A stretch of 64,000 nucleotides of DNA from the NCBI GenBank assembly GCA_016584495.1, contig WAID01000015.1:434001-498000 (forward strand), given 5' to 3'. Below the pieces are notes generated by a model, which saw only the letters and a program-made list of their open reading frames with translations, was not told where the DNA came from and did no database searches. Both the position numbers and the translations under genes were made by a program. Source of the DNA: Celoporthe dispersa (taxonomy: Eukaryota; Ascomycota; Sordariomycetes; Diaporthales; Cryphonectriaceae). This document shows, in pieces, positions 46,464 to 59,325 of this stretch; the stretch's first letter is position 1, and each line of letters starts with the position of its first letter.

Positions 46464-47764
46464 CCTGGAATCTTTCTTGTGTTGTTCCTGCAGGCCTCTA
46501 CTATCTGGAAAGTGTTCAGGTCCAATTGTTTAATGTGGTTGGGGACTGAGCAGACAATAAGAGCAAATTTTCCACTCTCGTCTGTAATTACGCTTCCTGG
46601 ATTGACCTTGCTAAATTACTTTAATCGACGAGATGGAATGAAAACATGAAGCAATGATGCAGCTGAACTGTCATTAAGCCAAAAAAAAAAATTTAAACTG
46701 GCTGGTTTCTTTTGTCCGCCGCAATCAACCTGAATGCGGATGGGGGCGGCTTATGTACAAAAGATAAAAATCTCACACCGGTGTGGACTAATTCTTTAGT
46801 GACTCACAGGAATCAATTATTACTCACTTGCTGCGCCTTAATACAGCCTGACGCACGGATATCATCAGCTCTTTCTTGTCTCTTTCTTTCTTCTTCCCCC
46901 GGGCAGCGGTGAGGGAAAGCCAATGGCATCCCATGGTCAAGGTTCAGATTAAGAGGAATTGAGCGGGGCGGCGTTGAGGTCTAGAATTGGACGCGTGACC
47001 TGGCAAACACACCGAGGGCAAGGACCAACCCTCAGGATGGCACGAAGTAAATAAATCCAGTCTCAGAAGCGAAAGATCTGGGTATGTGTTATGGATAACA
47101 TTGCTGAACAACAGACGATTATAGTCTACTATATATTGCCAATGCCTCTTTAAAATAGTATATTAGTAGAAAATAAACTCCGAAGAATCTTTGGATGCAC
47201 AAGTAATGAACCCGTGTAAAGAAAGCTAGTCTAAAGATTGCATATGAAGAAGTCATCCCACCCCGCTGAGTTTGCGAGTATAGCGTCCGCAATCCATGCC
47301 GAAATCATCTTCTTCCTTAAGGTTTAAGCTCATATTTAACTGATCCGCGATCGTAAACACTGTGTCTGAAGCATAGATCCTGGGATCTATACCGCGCAGG
47401 CCTCGAACCAATTCCTTTTGTTCAAGAATGAGATTGTTCACTTTGATGATTATGCGGGCTCGGTATAGATTGGAATATCGAGACATCTGCTATTATCCCT
47501 CAAAGCTGCGTGCAGATTAATAGGGGTGCTGTCTGGAAATCGAGGCATAGCTTTGTATTGCGCAGCTTCGTATCGCATGGAACGCTTTAGGGACTGATCG
47601 TAGTATAGTTCTGAGCTATCAGATAGCGATTATGCTTTATTATCACGACTCTTATCAATACTATCATCGATTGCTGATCTCATTATCCTAGAATGCAACG
47701 TGTTGATATCCAATAAGCTTGCAAATATAGCTATGCGCTCAGAGTATGACTATAAAGAAAAACG
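46464..47764. other. AT-rich island, possible transposon debris
   Basis: Base composition here is clearly more AT-rich than in the rest of the window, especially 46560-46700 and 47060-47760. A 77-codon open frame on the minus strand at 47253-47486 (start MSRYSNLYRARIII) has no recognised domain. No terminal repeats or transposase motifs were identified. It adjoins the decayed frame at 47765-48313 and may be part of the same relic. Confidence 0.45.
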
Positions 47765-48313
47765 CTATCTGAATGCTGGAGTGAAAATTGTATGCAGCCA
47801 GCTTTGTAAGTTCCCGTCCAATTGTTGCAGATAGTCCTGCTCGATATCGTGAAAGATATCGTCGACAGACGCTATGCCATTAGTCGCGATTTGTGCCTCG
47901 ATCAGGTCCTATACGCGCTGTCGCGAAGGCCCGTGCTATAGCGGGGGGAAACTGACTGACGCGTTTTCCATGGACGTGTCCTCCACTGCGTCGGAGATAT
48001 CCTCAGGATCGGCTACAGACAGTGTCGATGATGTCTGCGATGCCCAGTCCTCAGGCATTTGCATGTCCAACTGCGGGGAGACCCATTGGATACCGGGAAT
48101 GTCTTCTTGTTGGCTAACAAGAGTTTGCTTCTTCTCCGTGCGCTGATGAACCCGTACCGATGGCTGTGACAAGTGCTTGCTGAGCGAGCGACTGAGGATG
48201 AGGTTTTGAATCGCGAGTCGGATGAGGACATGGAGGAAGACGGACGTCATTACTACAAGGCTCCTAAGGGACGGACAGAAAGCCGGTACGTCTCCTCGAA
48301 GAGGTAATTGCAC
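47765..48313 (-). pseudogene. Decayed reading frame with RIP-like stops
   Basis: Read on the minus strand, one frame runs from 48313 to a stop at 47765-47767, about 182 codons, broken only by TAG at 47936-47938 and TAG at 47909-47911. The peptide is Ser/Gln/Asp-rich in the middle (EDISDAVEDTS) and ends in an acidic helical stretch (VDDIFHDIEQDYLQQL). Both internal stops would be Gln if the first base were C, the C-to-T in CpA context that repeat-induced point mutation makes. The family is not recognised; a C-terminal piece of a transposable-element protein is a guess. Confidence 0.45.
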
Positions 48314-48652
48314 AAGCTACAAGTCTTATAGTGAACTGCTGACCACAGCAACACACATGTCTGTATTTCCCAGTACTTCCAGAAGAAGAAGTCATTCTCC
48401 TAAAACTTGTTTCGTACCAAGTAGGTAGGTACCAGGCTCGGAACTTCGCATTGTCACCTTATACCGCTCGTGCCTCTTGCTGCCCCTTCTCTTGTCCAAG
48501 CCGCAACTCTGAAAAGCAGCAGGGCAACTTGCAAGAGACGCCACCCTCCAAGTGCCCAGTGCCAAACTCCTTGCAATCTTTAGCACCAGGAGTCGGTAGC
48601 ACTTCTGCTTTCGCAACACCATCCAGGTTCTATAGAGACCTTGGGATGTATT
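48314..48652. other. Downstream region of aquaporin gene
   Basis: Short intergenic stretch between the relic and the aquaporin stop codon. No gene or repeat seen. Confidence 0.4.
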
Positions 48653-49697
48653 CTATGGCAGGAGAGGCTCCCTCTCAGAATCCTCACATGCCTCAGCAGA
48701 CTCAAGCTGCAGGAGCTTGATGAACCTATAAAACCCGGCAGCAAGAGTGGCGCCTGAGAAATTCGGGGTCAGCATCATCATAATCATCTCAACAAGAGTA
48801 CTCTCACTTCAACACTCGGCTGGACACAAGTGCTTACCGAGGAGAGGGCCCAGCCAGTAGATCCAGTGAGTACTACCAAAGTCAAGCATGACCAGGTCCG
48901 GGCCAAAGGTTCTCGCCGGGTTGAGAGAGCCACCAGTATAGTAGATACCAGGCAGTCTGTCCATTTCGAAAAAGAAAAAGAAAACATTCAGAAATCAGCA
49001 ACACAGTCTAATAAATATTCCAGATAGTTAGGGGCATAGGCATACTCAGCCACGAAGAGCGCAAAGCCGATGACAAGGGCGGCCAACGCGTTGCCCTCGT
49101 GCTTCTCAACGGCCATGAAGTAGATGGCAAGCATCAGCTGCATGGTGAGGAAGGCCTCGATGAGAAGGCCCTGGAGGGACGAGGCGCCGTGGCCGAGCTT
49201 GGTCTGGATGACATAGGTGCCCGGAAACATGATCCTGACCAGGAGAGATGCGACGACAGCCCCGAGGACCTGCCCGGCGGCCAGGAAGATCCCCTTGATC
49301 CAGGCCACCTTGCCCACGAGGCACATTCCCAGCGTGACCTTGTAACAGCTCGCGTCAGTGACGGCTCACAGGTGGGTGCAGCGCGGCCTGCAGCGGTCAT
49401 GTGTGCTGGCAGGGCCCTTCAGGAAGAGACCTACAGCGGGATTGAAGAGACCGCCGCTGACCCTGGCAAAGATGGAAACGTTGACAGCCAGGGAGAATCC
49501 AAACGCGAGGCTGATGTAGAGCAGCTGCGTGAGGTTGATATCCCCAGGATGGACGCCGTCCTCCACATGAGAGGTGTCCGAGTTGGCAACCTGGGCCGCG
49601 GAGAGGGCCATCAGCAGGAACAGAAAGGTTCCTGCAAACTCCCCGAGATCTCGACGGCGTGAAGCCTCATGTGCTTCAGGAAGGTGCTTGGTGCCAT
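48653..49697 (-). CDS. Aquaporin (MIP family)
   Basis: Channel for water or small solutes in plasma or vacuolar membrane. Four exons: 49697-49435, 49338-49046, 48956-48838 and 48753-48653; introns of 96, 89 and 84 bp with donors GTAGGT, GTATGC and GTAAGC. The first half shows FLFLLMALSAAQVAN, then FGFSLAVNVSIFARVSGGLF and the first NPA box, whose Val is in exon 2. The second half shows QVLGAVVASLLV and GGSLNPARTFGPDLV, the second NPA box with the selectivity-filter Arg. The tail ends FYRFIKLLQLES and an acidic stretch. One base is missing from the G4 run (plus-strand C4 at 49641-49644) in exon 1; with it the product is 258 residues. The length and the intact NPA/NPAR pair fit an orthodox aquaporin better than an aquaglyceroporin with long tails. 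Confidence 0.9.
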
Positions 49698-50883
49698 GGT
49701 GAAGGGGGCGGATTTCAAGGAGACGCTGCAGTAAGCTGAGGCAGGTGGTTCGGAGCGAGCGCAGTTCTTGAGGTTTACTTGGACACGATCAGGGAGAGGG
49801 GAGAAGGAGAGAGCACCGGATGATGGTTCCTTCTTATACTTGGGTATCTGATTTAGTATTTGCCTCCATCTTGCTCCGCACCAACACCAACACCGCATCC
49901 CAAGCATGATTGCCCTCGACTGTTGATCCCTTTACCGCCATTCAGCCTGACCTTCCCTGCCCTTAAGGAGGGAATTTTTTCTTCTTTCCTCCCCCGATGG
50001 GCATGAACATCCAAGCCGATGCGCATGATCTGTGGTCGTCTTCTGACTACCCAATGCCACTCCGACCCACAAAAGCCAACCTTGATGGATGAATGGGCAT
50101 CAACGCCAGAAATCCCCAGGTCGGGAGCCAGAAAAAGTGAGGCTGCATTGTGGGGTTTCCATATGGGGCAACTTTAAAACCACCCAGCCCTTTTCCTTAG
50201 CAGCATTGAATATTACCATGGTGACCCTGGTGAGCAAAGCTGATCAGCCCGACGTCACGGACGAATGGACAAGGCCGGGAATCCCTTCACCGATGCAAAG
50301 TTATACCACCTCGTACGGCGTAGATCCCTCCATGCGGTCTGCTTTGGACTCGAGAGACAAGATGCGTGTTGCTTGCTTACTGACTCGGGCGTTGCCACAG
50401 AGTGCCATGTCGGAATGGATGTGCGAGTTGGAAATTGAATGCCCCTTTTTCCATGGGTGCCTTATGAGTCACGCTTGGCTCCCTGGGACAAACATGCTAC
50501 AGGTAATTAATAAGAAGTGTTTGTACTCAAGAGGTAAAGTAATCTGTTGTGTCCAAACATGCTATCAGTTCCGTGTCAAGTTTCCTTTGCATACCATGAC
50601 GGCGTTCCATGAAGACCCGGCTGACCATCTCCTTCACCAGTGCCACATCGTTTTCAATATTCTCATCTCTAGCGTATGCTGTCCTTCTCCCAGAATCCAA
50701 AACCGTCGCCTTCGACCCCCCAGAATGCACATGTTTTTCTTTTCCGAACCCAAAAATGCCAGTCATGGTTCGACGGTATCCTTTGTGTAGATCCGGTAGG
50801 ACCTCGAGCCTTGGCTCTTCTTTACCCTGACCCCATGATCATGCATCCTCCTCACCTGGCCAAGGGTAATAAGTACATCTTCT
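49698..50883. other. Intergenic between aquaporin and ABC transporter
   Basis: About 1.2 kb. The left part should carry the aquaporin promoter and the right part the 3' end of the transporter. Open frames near 50089-50790 and 50527-50766 have no recognisable motif. Confidence 0.45.
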
Positions 50884-53800
50884 TTACTCGTCCTTCTTCT
50901 CATCGTTTACATCACCACTCTCTCGGCTCTCCGCCTGGTCCTCCTTCTCCTCCCTACCCACCCCCTCCGCCAGCCTCAGGTGCTCCCTCGCCCCGCTGAT
51001 ATCCTCCATCCGGATCCCGCTCCTCTCACACATGCCCCGGAAGATGCCCCCTCCGTCTTCCACAGGGCGAGCGGCGAGTCCAGCTCCGCGATACGCCCCT
51101 GGTCCATGACGCAGATGCGGTCGTACCCGATGATGGTGCGCAGCCTGTGCGCGATGCACAGCAGCGTCTTGCCCCGGAACCCGCTGGCGATGGTGGCCTG
51201 GATCTTGTCGTCGGTCTCCATGTCGACGCTGGAGGTGGCCTCGTCGCACACGATGATCTGGCTGCCGCGGACGAGGGCGCGGGCCAGCGCCATGAGCTGC
51301 CGCTGGCCCAGGGAGAAGTTGAGCCCGTCCTCCTCGACCACGGTGTCGAGGTGGATGCGGCTCGGATCACGGCTCCGTGTTCGAGGCGCCACCCGGCTCT
51401 GCGTCCTTGGGCACCAGGTCGGCCTGGCGGAGCGCAGACCACAGCGCGAGGTCGGTGTGCTCGTGGAACGGGTCCAGGTTGCTCCGCACCGTGCCGCGGA
51501 AGAGGGTAGGGTCCTGCGGGATGATGGCGAGCCTCTTGCGCAGGTCGCCCAGCCCCACGGCCGAGATGTCGACACCGTCGATGGTGATGTGTCCGGCGCT
51601 GATCTCCACGAGCCGGAACAGCGTCGACATGATGCTCGACTTGCCGGCGCCCGTCCTCCCGACGATGCCGATACGTTCTCCTCCGCGTACGTGCATGTCC
51701 AGCCCCTTCAGGACGAGCGGGAGCCCCTCGCGGTAGCGCATCTCGACGTTGTCGAAGACGATCTCGCCCTTCTCGGGCCAGGTGGGCCGCACCTCGATCG
51801 TGTGCAGCGGCGCGCTCCTCCTCGAGCTGCGTGCCGTAGTACCGCAGCCGCTCCACAGAGTTCATGCCGTTCTCGACCTCGGCCAGCTGTCGCACCGTGA
51901 ACTGGATCATCTGCACCGTGGCGAGGATGTAGCTGAGCACGAGACCGCCGATGGAGGGGGCCACGCTGAACCGCGAGGTCACCACGAGAATGCCCGTAGT
52001 AAAGACCAGGGCGTTGCCGACGGCATCAAGCCGCACCGAGAGCCAGCGCTGGTTGCTGAAGGTGAGGTAGTATGCCGCGTTCATCTCGTCGATGGCAACA
52101 CGCAGGTCCTCGATGAAGCGGTCCTTGAGACCGTATGCACGGATAGTCGCCACCTGTATCGAGAAGATCAGTAACTTGTCTTGATGTAGTTTCTTTTTTT
52201 TTTGTCAAGAGGAGAAGAGAAGAGGAGAGACTCTACTTACACCGCTGAGGCCCTCGCCAAACCTGGCAAACACGTTCGACCGGAGGACAGCCTCAAAGCG
52301 CTTGATCTCGCGCGCAGAGGCACGGTAGAAGGAGGTCGCGAAGAGGAACAGGAAGAACAGCGGGACCAGGGCGATGGCAAAGTAGTGAAAGAAGGCAATG
52401 ATGAGGGCAAACGTGGCCAGGATGCTCGCCACGGAGAAGAAGTACATGCGCATGGCATCCGACAGGGAGTTGTCCATGACATCGACGTCTCTCGAGAAGC
52501 GGTTGGTGATGCGGCCCAGCGGGGTCGTGTCGAAAAAGGACATGGGCGCGCGCAGGGCTCGGGTGATGGCCAGGCGCAGCATAGTCTTGGAGGCGCGGGT
52601 GCCCACCACGGTGAGGGCGACCATGAAGGCGAACATGAGGGCGGCCTGGACGGCGCCCAGGCCGGCATAGATTCCGATGTACGTTCCCGTGTCGAGGTCG
52701 TACTTGTTCGCCGTCCACCAGGACAGCCACAGGCTGGTCATGATGTTGGCGGCCTGCGAGGTGACGAGGAGCCCGAGGATGAGCGGTCCGTTGAGGATAC
52801 TGCCGGATGCCCGCAGGAAGTCGGCGTAGACAGACCACGGAACGGTAGAGACGGCACGTTCCTCGCTCTGCATGAGACCCTTGGCCTTCTTCTTCTTCTT
52901 GCCCTTGGTGTCGTTGGCATCGACAACCTTGGCCGCCCCCTCGTCCTCCTCCTTCTTCTCCTCGGGGGCGGTCGTCTCCATGAGCTGCTGGAAGGCCGCG
53001 TTGTCCCTCATCAGGTTGTCAAAGGTGTCGATGGCCTGGATCCTGCCCTGGTCCATCCAGACGATGCGGTCACAGCGGTTCAGGACCCACAGCTGGTGCG
53101 TGGCGAGGATCCGGCACTTGTCCTTGAGCAGGCCCAGGATTGCGTTGTCGAAGATGTGCCGGCCGACATGGGCGTCCACGGCGCTGAGGGGGTCGTCCAT
53201 GAGGATGATGTCGGCGTCAAAGTAGATGGCGCGCGCGATGTTGAGTCTCTGCTTCTGGCCGCCAGAGATCGTGATACCTCTCTCGCCAATCTCGGTGGCG
53301 TCACCGTTGGGCAGCATGTCGAGATCGGGTTGGAGAGCGCACCTGTAACCATGTCAGCTAGCGAGCCAGTCACCGGCGTCTGTGATGGGGCCCTCCCAGA
53401 GACAGGCCGGGGAATGGGGGGTTGGGAATGCTCACGCCTTGATGACCTGCTTGTACCACGAGCGGTCCATGTCCTTGCCGAACAAGATGTTCTCCCTGAC
53501 TGTGGAGTTCTGGATCCAGGCCGACTGCGGACAAAAGGCCCTCGAGGCGCCCAGGACGGTCTCTCCGTCCGTCCTGCGCATGTCGCCTGCGAGGGCCGCG
53601 AGCAGCGAGGTCTTGCCGCTGCCGACCGTGCCGATGACAGCCACGAGTTCGTTCCTCCCGATGCCGAATTCGAGATCCCTCAGCTTGAAGGGTTCCCGGT
53701 CCTCGACGACCGCCTTCTCGTCGCCTGCCTCGCCTCGTTCAGCCGGCGCTGCGGCGCCCTTCGCCCTGGCGGCCTTCTTCTTGTCTCCCTTCTTTCCTCG

Positions 53801-55733
53801 CCCTCCAGGCCCGGCCATTGCAGAGACCTTGTCCATGTCCTGGGTCGGCGTCCTCTCCCCACGTGAAGGAGGCGTGGCGCAGCTCGACAGCGTTGGGCGC
53901 GTCGGGGTCAAAGGTGGCCTCGTCCGTCTGCTCCTCGAGAAGCAGGTAGTCCTGGATGCGCTTCAGCGAGTTCCACGCGTCCGTGACCTGGCCGATGACC
54001 AGGGGCAGCAGGTTCAGGGGCACCCGCAGGCCGTTGAACAGGGCCAGGGACGAGAAGACGGTGGAGGCCTGCAGGCCGTGGTTCGACAGGGTGAAGGTGA
54101 TGAAGGACAGCATGGACGCGAAGATGGGCAGCGAGAGGGAGACCGCCATGATGCCGTTCCGGATCGACATGAGCTTCTGGATCATGCGGATCTCCTTGCT
54201 GCGCAGCTCGCCGAGGCGGTCGAGGAACGAGCTCTCCCAGCCGAAATACTTGACGAACCGGACAGCCTGCAGGATCTCCTGGGTTAGGCTGACGCGCTGG
54301 TCGGTGACCTTGTTGATGCCCTGTCGGCGCCGGAACAGGCTCTTGATAGACTTTGTAAGCAGCGGCAGCCCGATGACCAGGAGGGCGAAGCCCGAGAGGG
54401 CGCTGTAGGACAGGTTGACGAGCAGCAGCACCAGGGTGATGGCACACGAGATGGGGGCCGTCCAGACCATGTGGAAGAGACCGCAGGCCTGGTCGACACG
54501 ATAGGTATCGACGCTCATCAGGCTGACGACGCGGCCGTTGCCCCAGCCGATGCCGTCTCCCAGGACCCCGGCCTTGCCTGGCGGTCCAGCTGCCTTCCCG
54601 TCCTTCTTGCCCTTCTTCTTCTTCTTCTCTCCTGCCCCGCCCCGGGCTGCCGCTGCCTCCCCCTCGGCGCCGCCCGCCTGGCCCGCAGGGCTGTCCTCCA
54701 GGGCCTGGCCTCCCGCCTTGGCCCGCCCCGAGACGACCATGGATTTTGCGTAGATCAGGCTGATGAGGGATGCCCTGGCCTGGCCGCCCACCAGCATGCC
54801 CCTGTAGATGAAGTGGTTGGTGCAAAAGGTCTGGCAGACCTGCATGAACGTGACGCCGATGACCAGGCCGATGCCCCTGCCGATGTTGGGCTGCGGCGCC
54901 CCGGTAGCGGCGGCCTCGTAGGCCTCGGTGGCGTAGGCGATCAGGTACCGCAGGGTAAACGGCGCAAAGACCTGGAACAGGGTGGCAAAGAGCTGGCACA
55001 GCCCGCCGAGCCAGAACTCTGTGCGGTAGACCTCGTTGAGGGCCCTGACGAGCGGGTACTTCTGGCCCTTGGCGACACGCCTGTGGAAGGCCTCCTCGAC
55101 GGCGTCGGACATCTTCTGGACCGCCCGGTCCGGGTTCACCTTCCAGACGTCGTTCTGCTGCAGGGGGCCGCCTGTAGCCGGTGCGCATGAGCGGCCCCTG
55201 CCACGAGAAGGTGAGCTTGCTGAAGAAGCCGGCCTGGTACTCGTGTGACACCTCCCTCTCCTCGGGCACGGGCGGCACGGCGCCCCATTTCAGCGGGTTC
55301 AGCCTCTGGGACCAGGTCTTCTTCCCGTCGTCCTCGCCCGCGGGGAGGCCTGTCGCCTGGTGGTGGCGGTGACGTCCGTTGCGCAGCTCTGCATGCGCTG
55401 GACGTCATGTCGCTCCTCCGTCTCCCCGTCGTCGTCGTCCGCCCTGCCCTTTTCCTTCTCAAACCCACTGTCGGTCTCGGAGCGATCATTGTCCGGGAAC
55501 TCTCCGTCGTCATCGTCAGCAAGGGTTGCGGCGGCAGGGTCCTCCTCGCCGGCGCCCTCCAGGGCGCGCCCCTCGAATGCTGCCTCGGCCACCGCGACCT
55601 CGTCTTCGATTTCTTCCCGCTCAGAGCCCTGCGAGTTGACCCGCGCCAGAGGGTCGTCGGGCTGTCTGAACCTGTCGTAGCTGGCCACACTCGCCGCGCT
55701 GGGCCTTGACCGTAATGGTGGGGGTGGCGTCAT
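50884..55733 (-). CDS. YOR1: Yor1-like ABCC multidrug transporter
   Basis: Full-size ABC exporter of the MRP/ABCC type, most like yeast Yor1, a plasma-membrane pump for oligomycin and other organic anions. Order: acidic cytosolic N-terminus (MTPPPPLRSR start at 55733); TMD1 from about 55100, with FTLRYLIAYATEAY and a Lys-rich cytosolic loop; NBD1 with GTVGSGKTS and signature ISGGQKQRLN; TMD2; NBD2 with GRTGAGKSS, signature FSLGQRQL and CDEATSSVD. NBD1 has MDDP at Walker B and lacks the catalytic Glu, as usual in ABCC proteins. Introns are 53343-53435 and 52154-52240. There is no N-terminal TMD0, also as in Yor1. Six frame changes are needed: the C4 run (plus G4 at 55342-55345), near 55160-55170, near 53850, near 51810, near 51370 and near 51050. 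The sum is a multiple of three, about 1555 residues. Confidence 0.9.
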
Positions 55734-58700
55734 GATGTATGTGGGTGTGGCTGTGTGTGCGTGTAGAAGGGATCTGAGCACAGAAAAGCTGCGCTGTGCT
55801 GTCAGATGTAGACAGCGATTTCTCTTCCCCTCTGCCAGGAACCGATCACAGCTCGCTGGACACTCTCATCTGGGGCCTAATTCTCCTCGGCAGGACTCGA
55901 GATACACGATCAGGGTGAGTGGCCCTTTCCTTAGTGTTCTGTTGAGCCAGTGTGATACACACATATAAGAGAGGAAGAAGAAGAAGAAGAAGAAGAAGAA
56001 AAGTGTCGAGCAGAGGTAAGAGGGGGAAAAGAAAAAAATAATAATAAAACTAAGGTAAACAACCAAAGCAAACAGGGGACCGACAAGCGGGGAGCCGGAC
56101 GGAAATTATTAATGGGATGTCGGTGTATTGGACAAGGACAGGATAAGGCCTTCGGGAAATGTAGTTGGAAAAGGGTGTGGATACCGACGCGATCTGATAC
56201 GGATACGATGTATAGAGAGAGTGTGTGCGTGCGTGTGTGTGTGTGAGAGCGAGAGAGAAATAGGTTTCGTCTGCTTCGTAGGATGGAAACAAAGTCCACC
56301 GCCAGATCGGATTCACCGATTTGCCTGTCTGGTATGGGGGGGGGGAGTGACTCGCGAGTGAGGGGGGGCAAACGAGGGTAGAAGAATCTCTGACGCTTTT
56401 GTTTCTTCAAGGCAGTCTGCCTGCGTGGCGGGCGGGCGGCGTCCGATGTGGACTTATGCTCCGTAACCCCCGGACTCCGGTCCAAGTGTGAACCAGATGC
56501 CCTTCCTACCGTTGCGCGTTGGTGCGCTAATGTAGGAAGCAAAGTGGCCTAGCGAGAAAGCGGTCACACGCCCAATGCTGTTGTAATTGTTCCCGTACTA
56601 AACGGCTCGCTGCTATATCCTTTTGTGACTAAAGGGGGCCCTCTCAGGACTGTGAAGGTTGTGTGTGGATAGTATATCCCCAGGACCTCAAATGTTCACT
56701 CCCGGTCCTCCTGGCCGTACTCTCTGCCCTCTCGAGGTGTGAGGAACAACATCCTAGGGACACGGAGATAGGATTGAGTCGAGTCCCTGGGGAAGAAGAG
56801 TTATAGATTTCCATGACAGGAAGGTATTGGGTGTCCTTGTCATCACAACTGAACTGTGGGAAACCCCGTCGGACATTTTGTGGCTTAAAAAAGGGGGGGG
56901 GGGGGCAAAGGGAACCAGCAACAAGTTGACGTACACATAATCGTTTGCCCCAGACAATAAAGAGGGCGTTCGGTCCCCTGGTGCGGGACTTGGCTTTCAA
57001 CTTGGCTTCCCACCATCAAGACTTGCCATCTCTCTCTCGGGCCCGATCCACAGCGGCCCTGTACCGAGCCGAGCCGGGGTCTGGGGTCTATGGTATATCT
57101 CCGGTAAAGCCGTATACACATATAGTTACTCTATGTAGTTAAAAAAAACAATCCGAATGGCAAGGGGAGAAGCGTACGATACGAGCTCAGAAGATGTTCT
57201 GGATCGTTGGGTGTCCTAGAATCCTCTCCTGTGCCTTACAGTGCCGAGAGGAAGGGACTGCGTCACCCGTCAGGTTCAAGAATCGGGATCCGGTCAGTGA
57301 GTGATGGCCCGGTTTCCGCTTGACAAGGGCGTTCACTTATTTTGTATCAGTCCAAAAAGTTAAAAAAGGTTAGAAAGTGGATAACTCCAGTCAGTATCGC
57401 CGCTGTCGCTGTCTGCCACCTTCTTCATCTTGCCGTGTCCTTGCAATTTGAGTTTGATAGACAAAATAGGACCTGATAAAGCAATATCATATCTGTCCCT
57501 CGTCACCTGGGTGGACGCGTGCGACCAAGCCTCTTCTTTGTTCCGGACAGCAGGACGATACAAACCCAGTGAGGAGGAGGGAGACTGAAAGCGGAATTCC
57601 ACAAACAGAAAGCTGTTCTCCACATGTCTTATTTCTTTGATTAATCAGCGAGACAGCAGCCTGTCTCCCGGCCAAGACGGCATTAGTAAAATGCAAAACA
57701 CGCCGTGTCAGACAGGGTCTGCACGCCTGTTCGGATGAATAGGTCGAGCAGCTTACACAGGCTCGACTATGTGTAACGTAGTTCCCTGCGGACCAGACAG
57801 ACCGACACCCCTCGCCTTTTGTCATCACCATGTATTACTGAGCAGCACCGTCCCGTGTCACGGCAGTAAGTCTCGCGCGCAGGCCCAGACCGCAAGATAC
57901 AGGACTCAATACCCGCTCCAGGCAGGGCCCTGGTGACGTCTCATAAGCCTAATCTAAGCAGGGCTCCCAAGATCGGGCCCGAGATGTCCAAGGGGTCGGC
58001 AGGGGACTCGAGCTGCATGTCAGACTTTGGTGCTTGCTGTACAGCTTCCGTGTCAGCACCGAGTTCTCCGGAAGTCGGGGTGTGTGGAGGATACGGAAGC
58101 CTAGTCTCGTCTCGTTCCTGTCTCCCAAAAGGCCGGTGTCAGACGGGGTTCATGAGAGGAAGACGTTGAGAGAATCCCTCTACACGTTAGATGACGCTAG
58201 GCTCGCCGTGGGGAGCGAAAAGAAGAACAAGAGGGAAAAAGGAAAGAAAAAAAGAAAAAAAAGAAGAATAAAGAATAACACAACGGAGGCACATGGCAAC
58301 AAGGTGCTCAATACGCCGATCCGCAATCGCACGATCTCGTGTCTGGCTACCACCCAATACCACAAGCGGAAGCATGTAGAGACACCAAACATTACGAGAA
58401 ACATCAGTCAAAACTCAATTGCCCTATAAAGTGACATGAAATATATAATGGGATTGTATCAAATGAACTCTTGTGGTAAAGGACTTTGAAATGATGCGAG
58501 TCAATATTCTCTCTCTGCTTTGAAAAATGGAGTTCAAGGCGGAATTCTAAGCATGTTTTCTGTTGATGGAGTGGCCTTGAGCAGGTCGACCTTTGATCTC
58601 ATGAACTTCCGGTTAGTAAAAGAAAGGAAAAAGATAAAGAAAGAAAAAAAAAAAGGAAGCGAGATGTAGGCCGTAATTATGTATTGCCTTGTCATTATTC

Positions 58701-59325
58701 TAGGCGTCTGGAGTCCATGTGATATTCAAGCCGGCACATTCGAGCATTTCTCTATGGAGAGTTCTGTCTTTCGAGGCGGGTTCACTGATACACCCGGTAC
58801 CCATGTGCCATGCGGCCCTCATCTCTGCTGCGACTCGAGAAAAGGCACATCTTCCATGCCCGCCCTGGCACCTTGAGGCCGCCGCAGCTACCGGGCGCAC
58901 ACAACCACAAAGCGGCCAGCCAGACGGGGTAGTGAAGAGCCGAGTGTCCGTTCCTGATCGTGCGACAGGACCTCGCTGCTTCGTAGCAGTACCGACAGTG
59001 ACCTGGCCCCTCACACCGCCCACAATATATCTTGGACCCTCTTGGTTCACGGCAAGAAGGTGCGCATCCTCTGTGTATCAAGGGCCGTAGACCGGGCGCG
59101 ATCTCCGACGGGTGCTTCAACGTCCCGTCCCATGCGACCGCGTCCCAACCTGCACCGCACAGGTGGTGTATCCCAGCGTAAGGAGGTTGGAAGCGACCTC
59201 AGCACGGCGGTGTGGTCATTCGAGCACTTCCTTGGCTCGCAAGCCGCACCTCACCGTCCTCGTCAGATCTCAAGATGCTCGTTTGGACGGCCAAAGTCTT
59301 CATCTCCTGGTGGCGCGCTGCGGCC
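55734..59325. other. Gene-poor region upstream of ABC transporter
   Basis: About 3.6 kb without a supportable gene. The first 700 bases should include the transporter leader and promoter, with a (GAA)n tract at 55976-56000. G-runs occur near 56336-56346 and 56892-56905. Frames near 57360-57830 and 58030-58430 have no recognised domain. The left part near 58430-58700 is AT-rich. Confidence 0.45.
55976..56000. repeat. (GAA)n trinucleotide repeat
   Basis: About eight GAA units upstream of the ABC transporter start, probably in its leader or promoter. Confidence 0.8.

Noticed and set aside
52202..53866. A 554-codon plus-strand open frame opposite the ABC transporter
   Set aside because: It is the antisense shadow of GC-rich codons; no motif, and the minus-strand frame carries complete ABC signatures and introns.
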